The notes: a model not told the origin generated them from the sequence alone. A DNA stretch of 64,000 nucleotides from Microbacterium sp. Au-Mic1 (GCF_021341785.1 NZ_JAJTTF010000004.1:186001-250000); one strand, 5' to 3'. Shown: positions 20,452 to 29,448, numbered from the stretch's first letter. Numbers and translations are program-made.

Positions 20452-21873
20452 TCAGGCGATGCGGTCGGCGAGTGCGACGAGCGCCTGCTGGAACGCCTCG
20501 ACCGGCGGGTGCGTGATGCCCGCGCCGATCATGCCGATGCCCGGATCCTTGTGCGCGATCGCGGTGTTGATGATCGGCAGGATGCCGGTCTCCATGACCT
20601 TGCGCACATCGATGCCGGTGGGCACGCCCATGAAGTCGAGCGCCGGGATCGTCACGTTCGGGTTATTGCCGGTCGTGATCGCGTTCATCGTGCGCGAGTA
20701 GCCCATGGCCTCGTCCACCGTGCCGCCGACGAGGGCGACGATCGCGGGGGCGGCAGCCATCGCGAAGCCGCCGATGCCGAACGTCTCGGTGATCGCGGAG
20801 TCGCCCATGTCCAGCCCGGAGTCGGCCGGGGTGTAGCCGGCGAACATCGGGCCGATGACCTGCTGCGCGGGTCCGGTGAACCACTGGCCGCCGGTGCCGG
20901 ACACGCGGATGCCGAAGTCGACGCCGTTGCGCGCCATCGTGGTCACCACCGTGGAGTTCTCGATGCCGTTCGCCGCGTCCAGCGACGCCTTCGCGGTGAC
21001 CATCCAGGTCGGACCGGAGAAGTAGTCCGACGACGCGACGAAGTCGAAGACCTCGCGCTTCTCGGTGGTGGTGAAGTCCGTCTCGAGGATGTAGGGCGCG
21101 AGTGCCTGGATCAGCAGCGTGGTGCCCGCCACGTTGCGGTTGTGCGCCTCATCGCCCATGTGCAGCGCCTGGGAGAGCATGAGGCGCAGGTCGATCCCGT
21201 CGGTGTTGAGCCTCATCGCGCCCGAGAGTACGGGGCCGAACACGTCGCGCATCCAGTTCAGGCGGTCGATGACCGACTGGTCGTTGGCGCCGAAGCGGAG
21301 GATCTTGGACAGCTGCTCCGAGAGGTTCGTGAAGGCGAGGTTGCCGTGCGTGCGGTTGCGCACCTGGTGCACCCACATGCTGGCGCTCGTGACGCCCGCC
21401 ATCGAGCCGACCGACTGGTGCTCGTGGCAGGGCGAGAACGTGATCTCGCCGGAGGCGGCGAGTTCGAACGCCTCGTCGAGATCCGCGGCGAGTCCCTCGA
21501 ACACCAGCGCACCGGTCACGGCGCCCTTCATGGGGCCGGACATACGCGTGAACTCGATCGGCGGACCGGCGTGCAGGATCGTCTTCGCGGTCATCCCCGG
21601 GACGACGTCGATCGCCTGGCCGAAGCCCTCCAGGAACGGCTGGGCCGACAGGATCCGGCTCAGCGCCTCCTGGTTGGCGGCGTCGATCTTCGCGGCGACG
21701 GTCGGGTCCTCGAGTCGGCTGAGCGCGGCGATGACCTCGGGGTCGCCGCCGCCGGGCGGGGTCCAGTCCATCAGCACGGGACTCACGCCCTGCGCCGCGA
21801 GGTCCTCAGCGAACATGTCGAGGCCGAGGTTGACCGGCTTCAGCGCGGATCCGAAAAGTTCGTTGACGCTCAT
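20452..21873 (-). CDS. DUF1116 protein, oxamate carbamoyltransferase AllG-like subunit
   Basis: A 473-residue protein starting MSVNELFGSALKPVNLGLDMFAEDLAAQG, the typical opening of the DUF1116/YlbE family. Internal markers include FSPCHEHQSVGSMAGVTSAS and RVSGTGGQWFTGPAQQVIGP. In E. coli the homologue AllG (YlbE) works with AllF (FdrA) and AllH (YlbF) as oxamate carbamoyltransferase, splitting oxalurate with phosphate into oxamate and carbamoyl phosphate. Here the start overlaps the fdrA stop by 1 nt (TGATG). The enzyme role is inferred from family and context; the actual substrate in this organism is unknown. Confidence 0.85.
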   Translation of the reverse strand: MSVNELFGSALKPVNLGLDMFAEDLAAQGVSPVLMDWTPPGGGDPEVIAALSRLEDPTVAAKIDAANQEALSRILSAQPFLEGFGQAIDVVPGMTAKTILHAGPPIEFTRMSGPMKGAVTGALVFEGLAADLDEAFELAASGEITFSPCHEHQSVGSMAGVTSASMWVHQVRNRTHGNLAFTNLSEQLSKILRFGANDQSVIDRLNWMRDVFGPVLSGAMRLNTDGIDLRLMLSQALHMGDEAHNRNVAGTTLLIQALAPYILETDFTTTEKREVFDFVASSDYFSGPTWMVTAKASLDAANGIENSTVVTTMARNGVDFGIRVSGTGGQWFTGPAQQVIGPMFAGYTPADSGLDMGDSAITETFGIGGFAMAAAPAIVALVGGTVDEAMGYSRTMNAITTGNNPNVTIPALDFMGVPTGIDVRKVMETGILPIINTAIAHKDPGIGMIGAGITHPPVEAFQQALVALADRIA

Positions 21874-23420
21874 CAGTTGTCACCCTTCGCGACGAATTCG
21901 CGGGCCAGCAGCCCGAGGTTGGTGGAGGAGGAGGCGATGGTCACGCCGGCCGCCTCGAGCTTCGCGACCTGGTCGGCGATGGCCGGGGTGTCCAGGTCGG
22001 TGCCGAGCACGTAGCCGAGGATCTCGAGGTGCTGCCCGCGCGCGGCGGCCTTGGCCTTGGCCTCCTGGATCGCGGGGACGGTCACGCCCACCGGGTCCTC
22101 GTGCGAGCCGAATCCGAGGATGAAGTCCATCGCGATGACGCCCACGGTGGGGTCGTCGGCCTCCTGGACCAGGCGCTGCAGGCGCAGCGTCGGGTCGATC
22201 ATCGGGTGCGGACGGCCGTTGGTGAAGTCGTCGTCGCCCATGTCGAGGAAGGTGTGCTCGCGGGACGCGTCCATCGCGCCGATGACGCGCGCCGGATCCT
22301 TCTGGATGTTGGAGTACACGTTGTCGTAGGTCGCGAGGGCCGCGAACATCGCCTCGTCGCACAGCGTGCCGCCGCAGAACAGACCGCGCACGTAGGTCTG
22401 CTCGGGGGCGAGCTTGGCGCGCACCTCCTCGATCAGGGGGAGGTTCAGCGGGTGCTTGTCGAGCGTGGACTCGTCGATGCCGCTCGCGACGACCGCCGCG
22501 ATCGCGGTCGGCTTGGTGCCGGCGACGAGGGTGACGTTGTCGTAGCCGCTCTCGGTGCGCGTGGAACCCAGGAAGGTGACCACGACGGGCTTGGACGCGG
22601 CGCCGGCCGCGGCGAGCACCTTGTCGGCGACGTCCTCGGCCGGGGGCTTGGAGACGACGACGATCACTGCTGTCTCCGGATCCGCATCGAGGGCCGTGAT
22701 GCCGTCGATCATGGAGATGCCGCCGATCTCGGTGCTGAGGTCGCGTCCGCCCGTGCCGATCAGCTGCGAGACGCCGCCGCCGAAGTCGTGGATCCGCACG
22801 CTCAGCTCCTGGCTGCCGGTGCCCGACGCGCCGACGATGCCGATGGAGCCGCGGCGGACCGCGTTCGCGAAGGCGAGGCCGGTGCCGTTGATGATCGCGG
22901 TGCCGCAGTCCGGCCCCATGACCAGCAGGCCCTTCTCGTGCGCCAGCGTCTTGAGGGCCAGCTCGTCCTCGACCGACACGTTGTCGGAGAAGATCATCAC
23001 GTGCTTGCCGGCGTTCAGGGCCTTGCGCGCCTCGCGGGCCGCGAACGCGCCGTTCACCGAGATGAGTACGAGATTGCTGTCGGGGACCTCGGCGAACGCA
23101 CCGTCCAGGGTGCGGTAGCGCACCTCGGTCGCGCCTGCCGCACCCTTGTTCTTGCGTGAGAGGATGTCGTCGACCGCCTGGATCGCCGCCTCGATGGTGT
23201 CGTCCGAGGCATCGACGACGATCATGAGATCGCTTGGCTTGGCCTCGTCGATCGCCGGATCCTGGACGCCGACGTTGAGCAGCACCTCCTTGTTCATCGG
23301 CGTGGCCATGCCGAGCAGTGCCTGGGTCACGCCGTCGACGGCGTTCGCCTTGGTGCTCATGGACATGAGCGAGACCGAGTCGAGGTAGGTGTTCTTCCTG
23401 ATTTCGATGTGCCTGGTCAT
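21873..23420 (-). CDS. fdrA: FdrA-like acyl-CoA synthetase-fold protein (AllF-like)
   Basis: A 515-residue protein with the FdrA layout: an N-terminal domain (VSLMSMSTKANAVDGVTQAL) and a succinyl-CoA-synthetase-alpha-like core with GIVGASGTGSQELSVRIHDF and GGVSQLIGTGGRDLSTEIGG. In E. coli FdrA is AllF, a subunit of oxamate carbamoyltransferase. The gene lies 19 nt after the ankyrin gene and overlaps DUF1116 by 1 nt, consistent with stoichiometric co-production. ATG 23418-23420 gives a normal length. Confidence 0.88.
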   Translation of the reverse strand: MTRHIEIRKNTYLDSVSLMSMSTKANAVDGVTQALLGMATPMNKEVLLNVGVQDPAIDEAKPSDLMIVVDASDDTIEAAIQAVDDILSRKNKGAAGATEVRYRTLDGAFAEVPDSNLVLISVNGAFAAREARKALNAGKHVMIFSDNVSVEDELALKTLAHEKGLLVMGPDCGTAIINGTGLAFANAVRRGSIGIVGASGTGSQELSVRIHDFGGGVSQLIGTGGRDLSTEIGGISMIDGITALDADPETAVIVVVSKPPAEDVADKVLAAAGAASKPVVVTFLGSTRTESGYDNVTLVAGTKPTAIAAVVASGIDESTLDKHPLNLPLIEEVRAKLAPEQTYVRGLFCGGTLCDEAMFAALATYDNVYSNIQKDPARVIGAMDASREHTFLDMGDDDFTNGRPHPMIDPTLRLQRLVQEADDPTVGVIAMDFILGFGSHEDPVGVTVPAIQEAKAKAAARGQHLEILGYVLGTDLDTPAIADQVAKLEAAGVTIASSSTNLGLLAREFVAKGDN

Positions 23421-23439
23421 CGTGTTCCTTTCGGGAGTC

Positions 23440-24048
23440 TCAGGCCTGGGGGCGCTCGAGGATGGCGACGATCTCGTCGTATCCGCGCTCGCGGGCCAGG
23501 TCGGCGGGGGACGTGCCCCACGGGTCGGGCATGCCGGGCTTGGCGCCGTGTGCGAGCAGCAGCTCGACGATCTGCTGGCGCACCGGCCCGCCGTCGCCGA
23601 GGATGATCGTCTCGATCAGCGCGGTCCAGCCCAGGTTGTTGGTGAGGTTGACGTTGATGCGGGTGTTCTCCAGCAGATAGCGGACGACCTCCAGGTGTCC
23701 CTTCTCCGCCGACGGCGTGAGGCCGTTGCCGCCCATCCGGGTGAGCCGCTTGAGGTCGGCACCGGCCTCGACCATGACGGTCACCAGCTCGAGGTCGTCG
23801 TTGATGCACGCGAACAGGAACGGGTTGGACTGCGTCTGGTCCTGGGCATCCAGGTCCACGCCTTCCGCGATGAGCGCGCGCACGACATCCAGATGACGGC
23901 CGCGGGCGGCCAGCAGGATCGCCGACGCCTCCTCGCGGTCCTGCGCGTCCTTGTCCGCGCCGTCGGCGAGGGCGGCACGGACGCCGTCCAGATCGCCGGC
24001 GGATGCGGCAGCGAGGTAGCGTTCGTCGGCACCGTTCGAAGCGGTCAT
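23440..24048 (-). CDS. Ankyrin-repeat protein in the carbamoyl-metabolism operon
   Basis: A 202-residue protein of about five ankyrin units and nothing else: GDLDGVRAALADGADKDAQD, GRHLDVVRALIAEGVDLDAQ, DDLELVTVMVEAGADLKRLT, KGHLEVVRYLLENTRINVNL, then QQIVELLLAHGAKPGMPDP. There is no signal peptide or membrane segment. ATG 24048 overlaps the permease stop (ATGA) and fdrA follows 19 nt later, so it is made with the permease and the transferase. Ankyrin units bind proteins; it may scaffold or regulate the FdrA/DUF1116/DUF2877 complex, but that is inference. Confidence 0.88.
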   Translation of the reverse strand: MTASNGADERYLAAASAGDLDGVRAALADGADKDAQDREEASAILLAARGRHLDVVRALIAEGVDLDAQDQTQSNPFLFACINDDLELVTVMVEAGADLKRLTRMGGNGLTPSAEKGHLEVVRYLLENTRINVNLTNNLGWTALIETIILGDGGPVRQQIVELLLAHGAKPGMPDPWGTSPADLARERGYDEIVAILERPQA

Positions 24049-25355
24049 CGGGTCGTCTCCTTTGCGAGGGTGTTCCGCGAGCGAGGGGACCGCTCGAGGA
24101 TGAGGTAGGCGAGGCACCCCACGACGAGACCGACGACGGCGTCGCTCAGCACCGGGGCGAAGAAGTGCGAGAGCAGCGCGGCCCCGGCGCCGATCGCCCA
24201 GGCGACGAGGGCGGTCCAGCGGAAGCGCTGCGGGGCACGGTCGGCGTTGCGCGCGCCGAGGATGATCTGGTCGGCGATGAGGACGGCGCCGAGCGGGGGC
24301 ACCAGCACGCCTAGCAGGACGAGCCAGTTCACGAAGTAGTGCCACGCGCCGAGCACGGCGACGAGGGTGCCGATGACGCCGAGGATCAGGGTGAGCACGC
24401 GCATCTTCGAGCGGGTCAGGTGCGACCACCCCAGCGCGCCGTTGTAGAGGCAGTGCGTGCAGACCGAGCCGAGGTTGATCACGACGAAAACCAGCAGGAA
24501 CACGTCGAGCAGCGGATTGTGCGTGCTGGTGAGGATGGGCGCGAAGTTGCCGCCGTTCGTCGCGGGATCGACGATCGCGCCCGCGGCGACGAACAGTGCG
24601 CCGCTGAGCTGGGCGACCAGGCTCGCGACCGGGAACGCGGTGACCGTGGCCATGACCGCCTCCTTGCCGTTGCGGGCCCAGCGGGTGAAGTCGGCGGTCA
24701 TCGTGCCGGAGTCGGCGAATGTCGCCATGATCGCGGTGACCGCGACGCCGAACGACATCGCCCCGCCGCCGACGCCCTTGTAGCCGAACACGGCCGAGAA
24801 GTCGTGGTTCTGTGCGGCGATGGTGATCGCGATGATGACGGCCGCGATGAACAGCGGCGCAGCGATCGATCCGAGCACCGAGAGCGCGCGGATGCCGAGG
24901 TAGGTGATGGCGATGAACACCAGTCCGGCGAGGCCCGCGACCAGGGTCTCGTTCCAGCCGAATGCGGTGCCGAGGCTGGCTCCGGTGGCGCCCGTGTTGA
25001 AGGCGAACCAGCCGACCACGACGGTGGCGAGGAAGCCCGAGGCGATCGCGTACCCGGCGGTGCCGAAGGTCTCCGTGGCCTGCAGCGAGAAGCTCTTGCC
25101 GGTGCGACCAGCGCGCCAGCTGAGCAGGCTCACGTAGACGAACATGATCGCGTTCGCGGTGAGGATCGCGCCGACACCCGGCCAGAATCCGAGCATGGCG
25201 ACGACGAGGCCGCCGGGCACGGCATTCGTGAGGATCATCGGGAAGCCGAACCACACCGCGGAGACGGTGAAGAGCGACTTTCGATGGTTCAGCGGGACGG
25301 GTTCGTGCTCGAACTCCGAGGTGCTGCTCTCCGCCGTTGCGGTCTTCGTCATCAC
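24045..25355 (-). CDS. CodB-like cytosine/purine permease (NCS1)
   Basis: A 436-residue permease with about 12 helices, nearer to CodB than to the island's other NCS1 gene. Visible features are LTNAVPGGLVVAMLGFWPG in helix 1-2, LQATETFGTAGYAIASGF, and TFADSGTMTADFTRWARNGK. GTG 25353-25355 overlaps the DUF2877 stop (GTGA) and is followed directly by ATG, which may be the true start. Its location inside the transferase operon suggests it imports the compound that is eventually carbamoyl-cleaved. Confidence 0.87.
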   Translation of the reverse strand: MMTKTATAESSTSEFEHEPVPLNHRKSLFTVSAVWFGFPMILTNAVPGGLVVAMLGFWPGVGAILTANAIMFVYVSLLSWRAGRTGKSFSLQATETFGTAGYAIASGFLATVVVGWFAFNTGATGASLGTAFGWNETLVAGLAGLVFIAITYLGIRALSVLGSIAAPLFIAAVIIAITIAAQNHDFSAVFGYKGVGGGAMSFGVAVTAIMATFADSGTMTADFTRWARNGKEAVMATVTAFPVASLVAQLSGALFVAAGAIVDPATNGGNFAPILTSTHNPLLDVFLLVFVVINLGSVCTHCLYNGALGWSHLTRSKMRVLTLILGVIGTLVAVLGAWHYFVNWLVLLGVLVPPLGAVLIADQIILGARNADRAPQRFRWTALVAWAIGAGAALLSHFFAPVLSDAVVGLVVGCLAYLILERSPRSRNTLAKETTR

Positions 25356-26350
25356 ACGTGCTCCTTCTGGACGATCCCGGACATCGGCGTCGCGGGGACG
25401 GGTGCGGAGGCGGTGCGCAGCGCCGCCTCGGTGCGCAGGGCGAGGCGGACGCCGTGCAGCATGTCCGTGCCCGAGGTGTGCCCGATGGCCGCGACACGCA
25501 CGGCCGCGGCCTCGATGCGTGCGTCGTCGCGGTCGCGCACGGCACGGACGAGCGCATGCAGGCTCTGCGGAGCGCGGGCGCGCAGCGCGTGGCGGATGGT
25601 GACGGCGCTCAGCAGGGTCGTCCGCTCGGCGCCGTCGTCGTCGAGTGCGGCGGTCAGCGAGGGGAGCGCGCTGCGCAGCCGCATGCCGCGCTGCGCGCTC
25701 ACGAACGCGAGCCCCGTGAGGACATCGTCACCGGAGGGGGTGAGGCCCTCGCCGAGCCCGAGCAGCCGGCTCGCGGCGTCGGCGATCCCGGCCGGATCCC
25801 GCTGCAGCAGCGCCGCTTCGAGTGCCTCTCCGAGCTGGGCCAGTAGGGCGGAGGCCGCGCGACCGAACGCGGTCTGCGCGGCGGGAGCGGGCGAGCGCGC
25901 GATGATCTCCTCGGCGTGCAGCAGCTGCGACGGGGACAGCGCGCACAGGCAGACGTCGGAGGGGGTCCAGGGGGCGGCGGGGCCGGTCAGCACCGCGATC
26001 GGCCCGTTCTTCGTCTCGATCCGGAAGCCGTCGGGGGCGATCGACACGTCGTCTCCCGGCTCCACCTGGAGCGCGGTCCAGTCGTCGACGGGGACGCGGA
26101 CGGTGGCGGGGGCGTCGTCGAGGTCCGGCGAGACGAGGGCGACGAGCTCGTCCGCGATGCGAAGGTTCACCGCGCGACGGTGCACCGAGTGCACATGATG
26201 GCGCGATTCGGAACCGGTGGGGGCCGCCGGTCGAACGCGGGCCAGCACGGAACGGGTCTGCGCGGGGTCGGCGGCGCGCGAGAGCGTCTCCTCAAGCGCG
26301 GCATCCCAGGTGATCGCGCGCACGGCGACGGGGGTGGCGACGGGGGTCAT
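25352..26350 (-). CDS. DUF2877 protein, oxamate carbamoyltransferase AllH-like subunit
   Basis: A 332-residue protein. Its central segment LGLGEGLTPSGDDVLTGLAF is the hallmark of DUF2877 (YlbF/AllH), and an HVHSVHRRAVNLRI segment lies near the N-terminus. It is the first gene of the minus-strand operon, 150 bp from the divergent carbamate kinase gene. AllH is the third subunit of E. coli oxamate carbamoyltransferase. All three subunits are present here, with a permease and an ankyrin protein between this gene and the other two. Confidence 0.85.
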   Translation of the reverse strand: MTPVATPVAVRAITWDAALEETLSRAADPAQTRSVLARVRPAAPTGSESRHHVHSVHRRAVNLRIADELVALVSPDLDDAPATVRVPVDDWTALQVEPGDDVSIAPDGFRIETKNGPIAVLTGPAAPWTPSDVCLCALSPSQLLHAEEIIARSPAPAAQTAFGRAASALLAQLGEALEAALLQRDPAGIADAASRLLGLGEGLTPSGDDVLTGLAFVSAQRGMRLRSALPSLTAALDDDGAERTTLLSAVTIRHALRARAPQSLHALVRAVRDRDDARIEAAAVRVAAIGHTSGTDMLHGVRLALRTEAALRTASAPVPATPMSGIVQKEHV

Positions 26351-26412
26351 CGTCTTCTCTCCGACACCTCCGCGGGGCCAGGGCGACGACTGCGGAGGAT
26401 GGTCAAGTGTTC

Positions 26413-26450
26413 ATGGAAATGTATACCATCGATTGAAATGGAGTACCATT
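26413..26450. promoter_or_regulatory. Tandem TACCAT motifs, possible GntR operator
   Basis: In the 150-bp gap between the divergent DUF2877 and carbamate kinase genes, GTATACCAT (26421-26429) and GAGTACCAT (26441-26449) recur 20 bp apart, each preceded by GAAATG. The second also forms the dyad AATGG-N4-CCATT (26437-26450). Spacing of two helical turns and the GTATAC core resemble sites of FCD-type GntR regulators. The GntR gene at 27497 is the obvious candidate to bind here. Confidence 0.5.
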
Positions 26451-26500
26451 CCTGAATCACCACCGGTCGCGACCGCGGCCTCAGCACTAGGGAGAACCAG

Positions 26501-27445
26501 ATGCGTGTCGTAGTCGCACTCGGGGGCAACGCCCTCGCCCGCCGGGGCGAGCCGATGACAGCCGAATACCTGCGGGCCAACGTCAAGGCCGCGTGCGAGG
26601 CGCTCGCCTCGTTCGCGCGCGACAACGAGGTCGTCATCACGCACGGCAATGGTCCTCAGGTCGGCCTGCTCGCGTTGCAGAACCTCGCCTACCAGGACGT
26701 CGCGGCCTACCCGCTGGACATCCTCGGAGCCGAGACCCAGGGGATGATCGGCTACGTCGTGCAGCAGGAGCTCTCCAACGCCCTGGGCGGCGAGCGCGAG
26801 GTGGCCGGAGTCATCACCACGACCGTCGTCGACGAGAGTGACCCGGCGTTCGTGCGGCCTACGAAGCTGATCGGCCCGCAGTACTCCGCGCACGACGCCG
26901 CCGAGGCCGCCGCCGAGTACCGCTGGACCATCGCGAAGGACGGCAACGCGTTCCGTCGTGTGGTGCCCTCCCCGGTTCCGGTGTCCATCGTGCAGGCGCC
27001 GCTGATCCGCCGTCTGCTCGAGGCCGGCAGCCTCGCGGTCTGCGTCGGCGGTGGCGGAGTACCGGTCCGTGAGGACTCGAAGGGGCGTCACATCGGTGTG
27101 CAGGCGGTCGTCGACAAGGACCTCGCCAGCGCCGCGCTCGCCGCGGACATCGGCGCCGACACCCTGATCATGCTCACCGACGGCGACTACGTGAGCGAGA
27201 ACTGGGGCACTCCGGAGCAGCGCGACATCCACACCGCCTCCGCGGACGCGGTCGCCGCGATGGCCTTCGCCGAGGGCTCGATGCAGCCGAAGATCGACGC
27301 CGCGATCCGCGTCGCTCGCGCCGGAGGCCGCGCGCTGATCGGTCCGCTCGACCGTCTCGACGATCTGCTCGCGCGCAAGATCGGCACCGAGATCGTGCCG
27401 ACGCTCAAGGAGGGCATCCGCTGGGTCGAGCCCGCGAAGGTCTGA
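26501..27445 (+). CDS. arcC: Carbamate kinase (catabolic)
   Basis: A 314-residue amino-acid-kinase-fold enzyme of normal family length. Visible motifs are VVALGGNALARRGEP (N-terminal phosphate site), ITHGNGPQVGLLALQN, CVGGGGVPV and VVDKDLASAALAADIGADTLIMLTD. It catalyses carbamoyl phosphate + ADP to carbamate + ATP. Divergent from the DUF2877-FdrA-DUF1116 operon, it matches the E. coli arrangement where the carbamate kinase YbcF/AllK uses the product of oxamate carbamoyltransferase. No ornithine carbamoyltransferase or arginine deiminase is nearby, so an arginine role is unlikely. AGGGAG precedes the ATG. Confidence 0.95.
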   Translation: MRVVVALGGNALARRGEPMTAEYLRANVKAACEALASFARDNEVVITHGNGPQVGLLALQNLAYQDVAAYPLDILGAETQGMIGYVVQQELSNALGGEREVAGVITTTVVDESDPAFVRPTKLIGPQYSAHDAAEAAAEYRWTIAKDGNAFRRVVPSPVPVSIVQAPLIRRLLEAGSLAVCVGGGGVPVREDSKGRHIGVQAVVDKDLASAALAADIGADTLIMLTDGDYVSENWGTPEQRDIHTASADAVAAMAFAEGSMQPKIDAAIRVARAGGRALIGPLDRLDDLLARKIGTEIVPTLKEGIRWVEPAKV

Positions 27446-27496
27446 CCGGCGCGCCGCCATCGCAGGTTGCGGACCGCTCGATGGAAGAATGATGCC

Positions 27497-28183
27497 GTGA
27501 CCAGCAAGGATGAACGACAGCTCGAGTCGACGAAGATCGCGTCGTGGTTGCGCGACGCGATCCTCGACGGCGCACGCGCCCCGGGCAGCCGCCTGATCGA
27601 ACGCGACCTCGCGGCCGAGTTCGGAGTGAGTCGTGTGCCGGTGCGCGATGCGCTCAAGGTGCTCGATGCCGAAGGGCTCGTCGAGCTGCGTCCGCACACC
27701 TGGGCGGTCGTGCGCGAGTTCACGGACGCGGACCTGGCGGATCTCGATGAGGTCCGCGCTGTGCTCGAGCCGCTGGCGTTCCGTCTGGCGGCCGAGCGCC
27801 ACCGACGCGAGGGTCTGGCCCGGCTGCGTCAGGCCCTCGATCGGGAGGAGTCCAGCGCCCGCGTCGGCGACGAGATCGTCTCGCGCCGGGCGGCCGCCGA
27901 TTTCCACGAGACCGTCACCGAGCTCGCGGAGAACCGTCTGCTCAGCGAGATGATGCGGGGGATCGGGAGCCGCCTGCGCTGGGCGCTCTCGCAGTACGAC
28001 GACCTGCAGTACATCAGCGGGGAGCACGTCGAGCTCTTCGAGGCGATCCAGCGCCGCGACGGCGACCGAGCCGCGGAACTCGCCGCCACGCATCTGGAGA
28101 GCAGTCGGCGCGAGCGCATCGCGCACGTCGAAGCGCAGCGCACCGGAGCCATCCGCACGCAGGAGGCGTCGCACCGCGCGTGA
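27497..28183 (+). CDS. GntR-family regulator, FCD subfamily
   Basis: About 228 residues from GTG 27497; a TTG at 27467 would add 10 residues. The N-terminal winged helix has IASWLRDAILDGARAPGSRL, IERDLAAEFGVSRVPVRDAL and LDAEGLVELRP. The C-terminal helical FCD domain (about 75-215) usually binds small organic acids, with likely ligands in DFHETVTELAENRL and GEHVELFEAIQRRD. It lies 51 nt downstream of carbamate kinase, so it probably senses an intermediate of this pathway and controls the 26351-26500 divergent promoter. Confidence 0.9.
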   Translation: MTSKDERQLESTKIASWLRDAILDGARAPGSRLIERDLAAEFGVSRVPVRDALKVLDAEGLVELRPHTWAVVREFTDADLADLDEVRAVLEPLAFRLAAERHRREGLARLRQALDREESSARVGDEIVSRRAAADFHETVTELAENRLLSEMMRGIGSRLRWALSQYDDLQYISGEHVELFEAIQRRDGDRAAELAATHLESSRRERIAHVEAQRTGAIRTQEASHRA

Positions 28184-28218
28184 ACGGAACCGCCCCGCGC
28201 GGGCGGTAATCTTGCCCG

Positions 28219-29442
28219 ATGACACCGAGAACCTTCGACCAGTCGTCCAAGCTGAAGAATGTCCTGTACGAGATCCGCGGCAACGCGCTCGTCGAGGCGG
28301 CTCGGCTGGAGGCGGCAGGCCACTCGGTGCTCAAGCTGAACACGGGCAACCCTGCGGTCTTCGGCTTCGAGGCGCCGCAGCAGATCGTGCGCGACATGCT
28401 CGCGACGCTGCCCACCGCGCACGGCTACAGCGAGAGCAAGGGCATCGTCTCCGCGCGCCGCGCCGTGGTCAGCCGCTACGAGCAGGTCGACGGCTTCCCC
28501 CTTGTTGACCCTGAGGACGTCTACCTCGGCAACGGCGTCTCCGAGCTCATCACGATGACCATGCAGGCTCTGCTGGACGAGGGCGACGAGGTGCTCATCC
28601 CCGCCCCGGACTATCCGCTGTGGACGGCGATGACCAGCCTCGCCGGCGGCACCCCGGTGCACTACCTGTGCGACGAGGAGAACGGCTGGAACCCGGATCT
28701 GGAGGATCTGCGCTCCAAGGTCACCCCGCGCACCAAGGCCATCGTCATCATCAACCCGAACAACCCCACGGGCGCGGTGTACTCGCGCGAGGTGCTGCAG
28801 GGCATCGTGCAGGTCGCGAGGGAGAACGACCTGCTGCTGTTGTCGGACGAGATCTACGACCGGATCCTCTTCGACGACGCGCAGCACATCCCGACCGCGA
28901 CCCTCGCGCCCGATCTGCTCTGCCTGACCTTCAACGGACTGTCCAAGACCTACCGCGTCGCCGGGTACCGGTCGGGGTGGCTCGTCATCACTGGCCCGCA
29001 GCAGCACGCCAAGGGGTTCATCGAGGGGATCACGCTGCTCGCGTCGACCCGGCTCTGCCCGAACGTGCCGGCGCAGCACGCGGTGCAGGCGGCACTCGGC
29101 GGGGTGCAGTCGATCGAGTCGCTGATCGCGCCGAGCGGACGCCTGCACCTCCAGCGCGACGCCGCCTGGGAGGGACTCTCCGCGATCCCCGGCGTGAGCT
29201 GCGTCAAGCCCACAGGGGCGCTGTACGCGTTCCCGAAGCTGGATCCGAACGTGCACGAGATCCATGACGACGCCAAGCTCATCTACGACCTGCTGGTCGC
29301 GGAGCGGATCCTGCTCGTGCAGGGCACCGGCTTCAACTGGACGACGCCCGATCACCTGCGCGTGGTGACGCTGCCGGAGCCGCGCGTGATCACCGAGGCG
29401 ATCGAGCGCCTCGGCAACTTCCTGTCGAGCTACCGGCAGTGA
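28219..29442 (+). CDS. alaA: Alanine aminotransferase AlaA-like (PLP, class I/II)
   Basis: A 407-residue fold-type I aminotransferase. It parallels E. coli AlaA closely from SSKLKNVLYEIRG to ITEAIERLGNFLSSYRQ. PLP-lysine K243 lies in FNGLSKTYRVAGYRSGW; INPNNPTGAVYS (about 178-189) and DEIYDRI are further cofactor contacts. It should convert pyruvate and glutamate to alanine and 2-oxoglutarate. It starts 35 nt after the GntR stop, but the function is general and it need not belong to the carbamoyl island. Confidence 0.93.
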   Translation: MTPRTFDQSSKLKNVLYEIRGNALVEAARLEAAGHSVLKLNTGNPAVFGFEAPQQIVRDMLATLPTAHGYSESKGIVSARRAVVSRYEQVDGFPLVDPEDVYLGNGVSELITMTMQALLDEGDEVLIPAPDYPLWTAMTSLAGGTPVHYLCDEENGWNPDLEDLRSKVTPRTKAIVIINPNNPTGAVYSREVLQGIVQVARENDLLLLSDEIYDRILFDDAQHIPTATLAPDLLCLTFNGLSKTYRVAGYRSGWLVITGPQQHAKGFIEGITLLASTRLCPNVPAQHAVQAALGGVQSIESLIAPSGRLHLQRDAAWEGLSAIPGVSCVKPTGALYAFPKLDPNVHEIHDDAKLIYDLLVAERILLVQGTGFNWTTPDHLRVVTLPEPRVITEAIERLGNFLSSYRQ

Positions 29443-29448
29443 GCGGCG

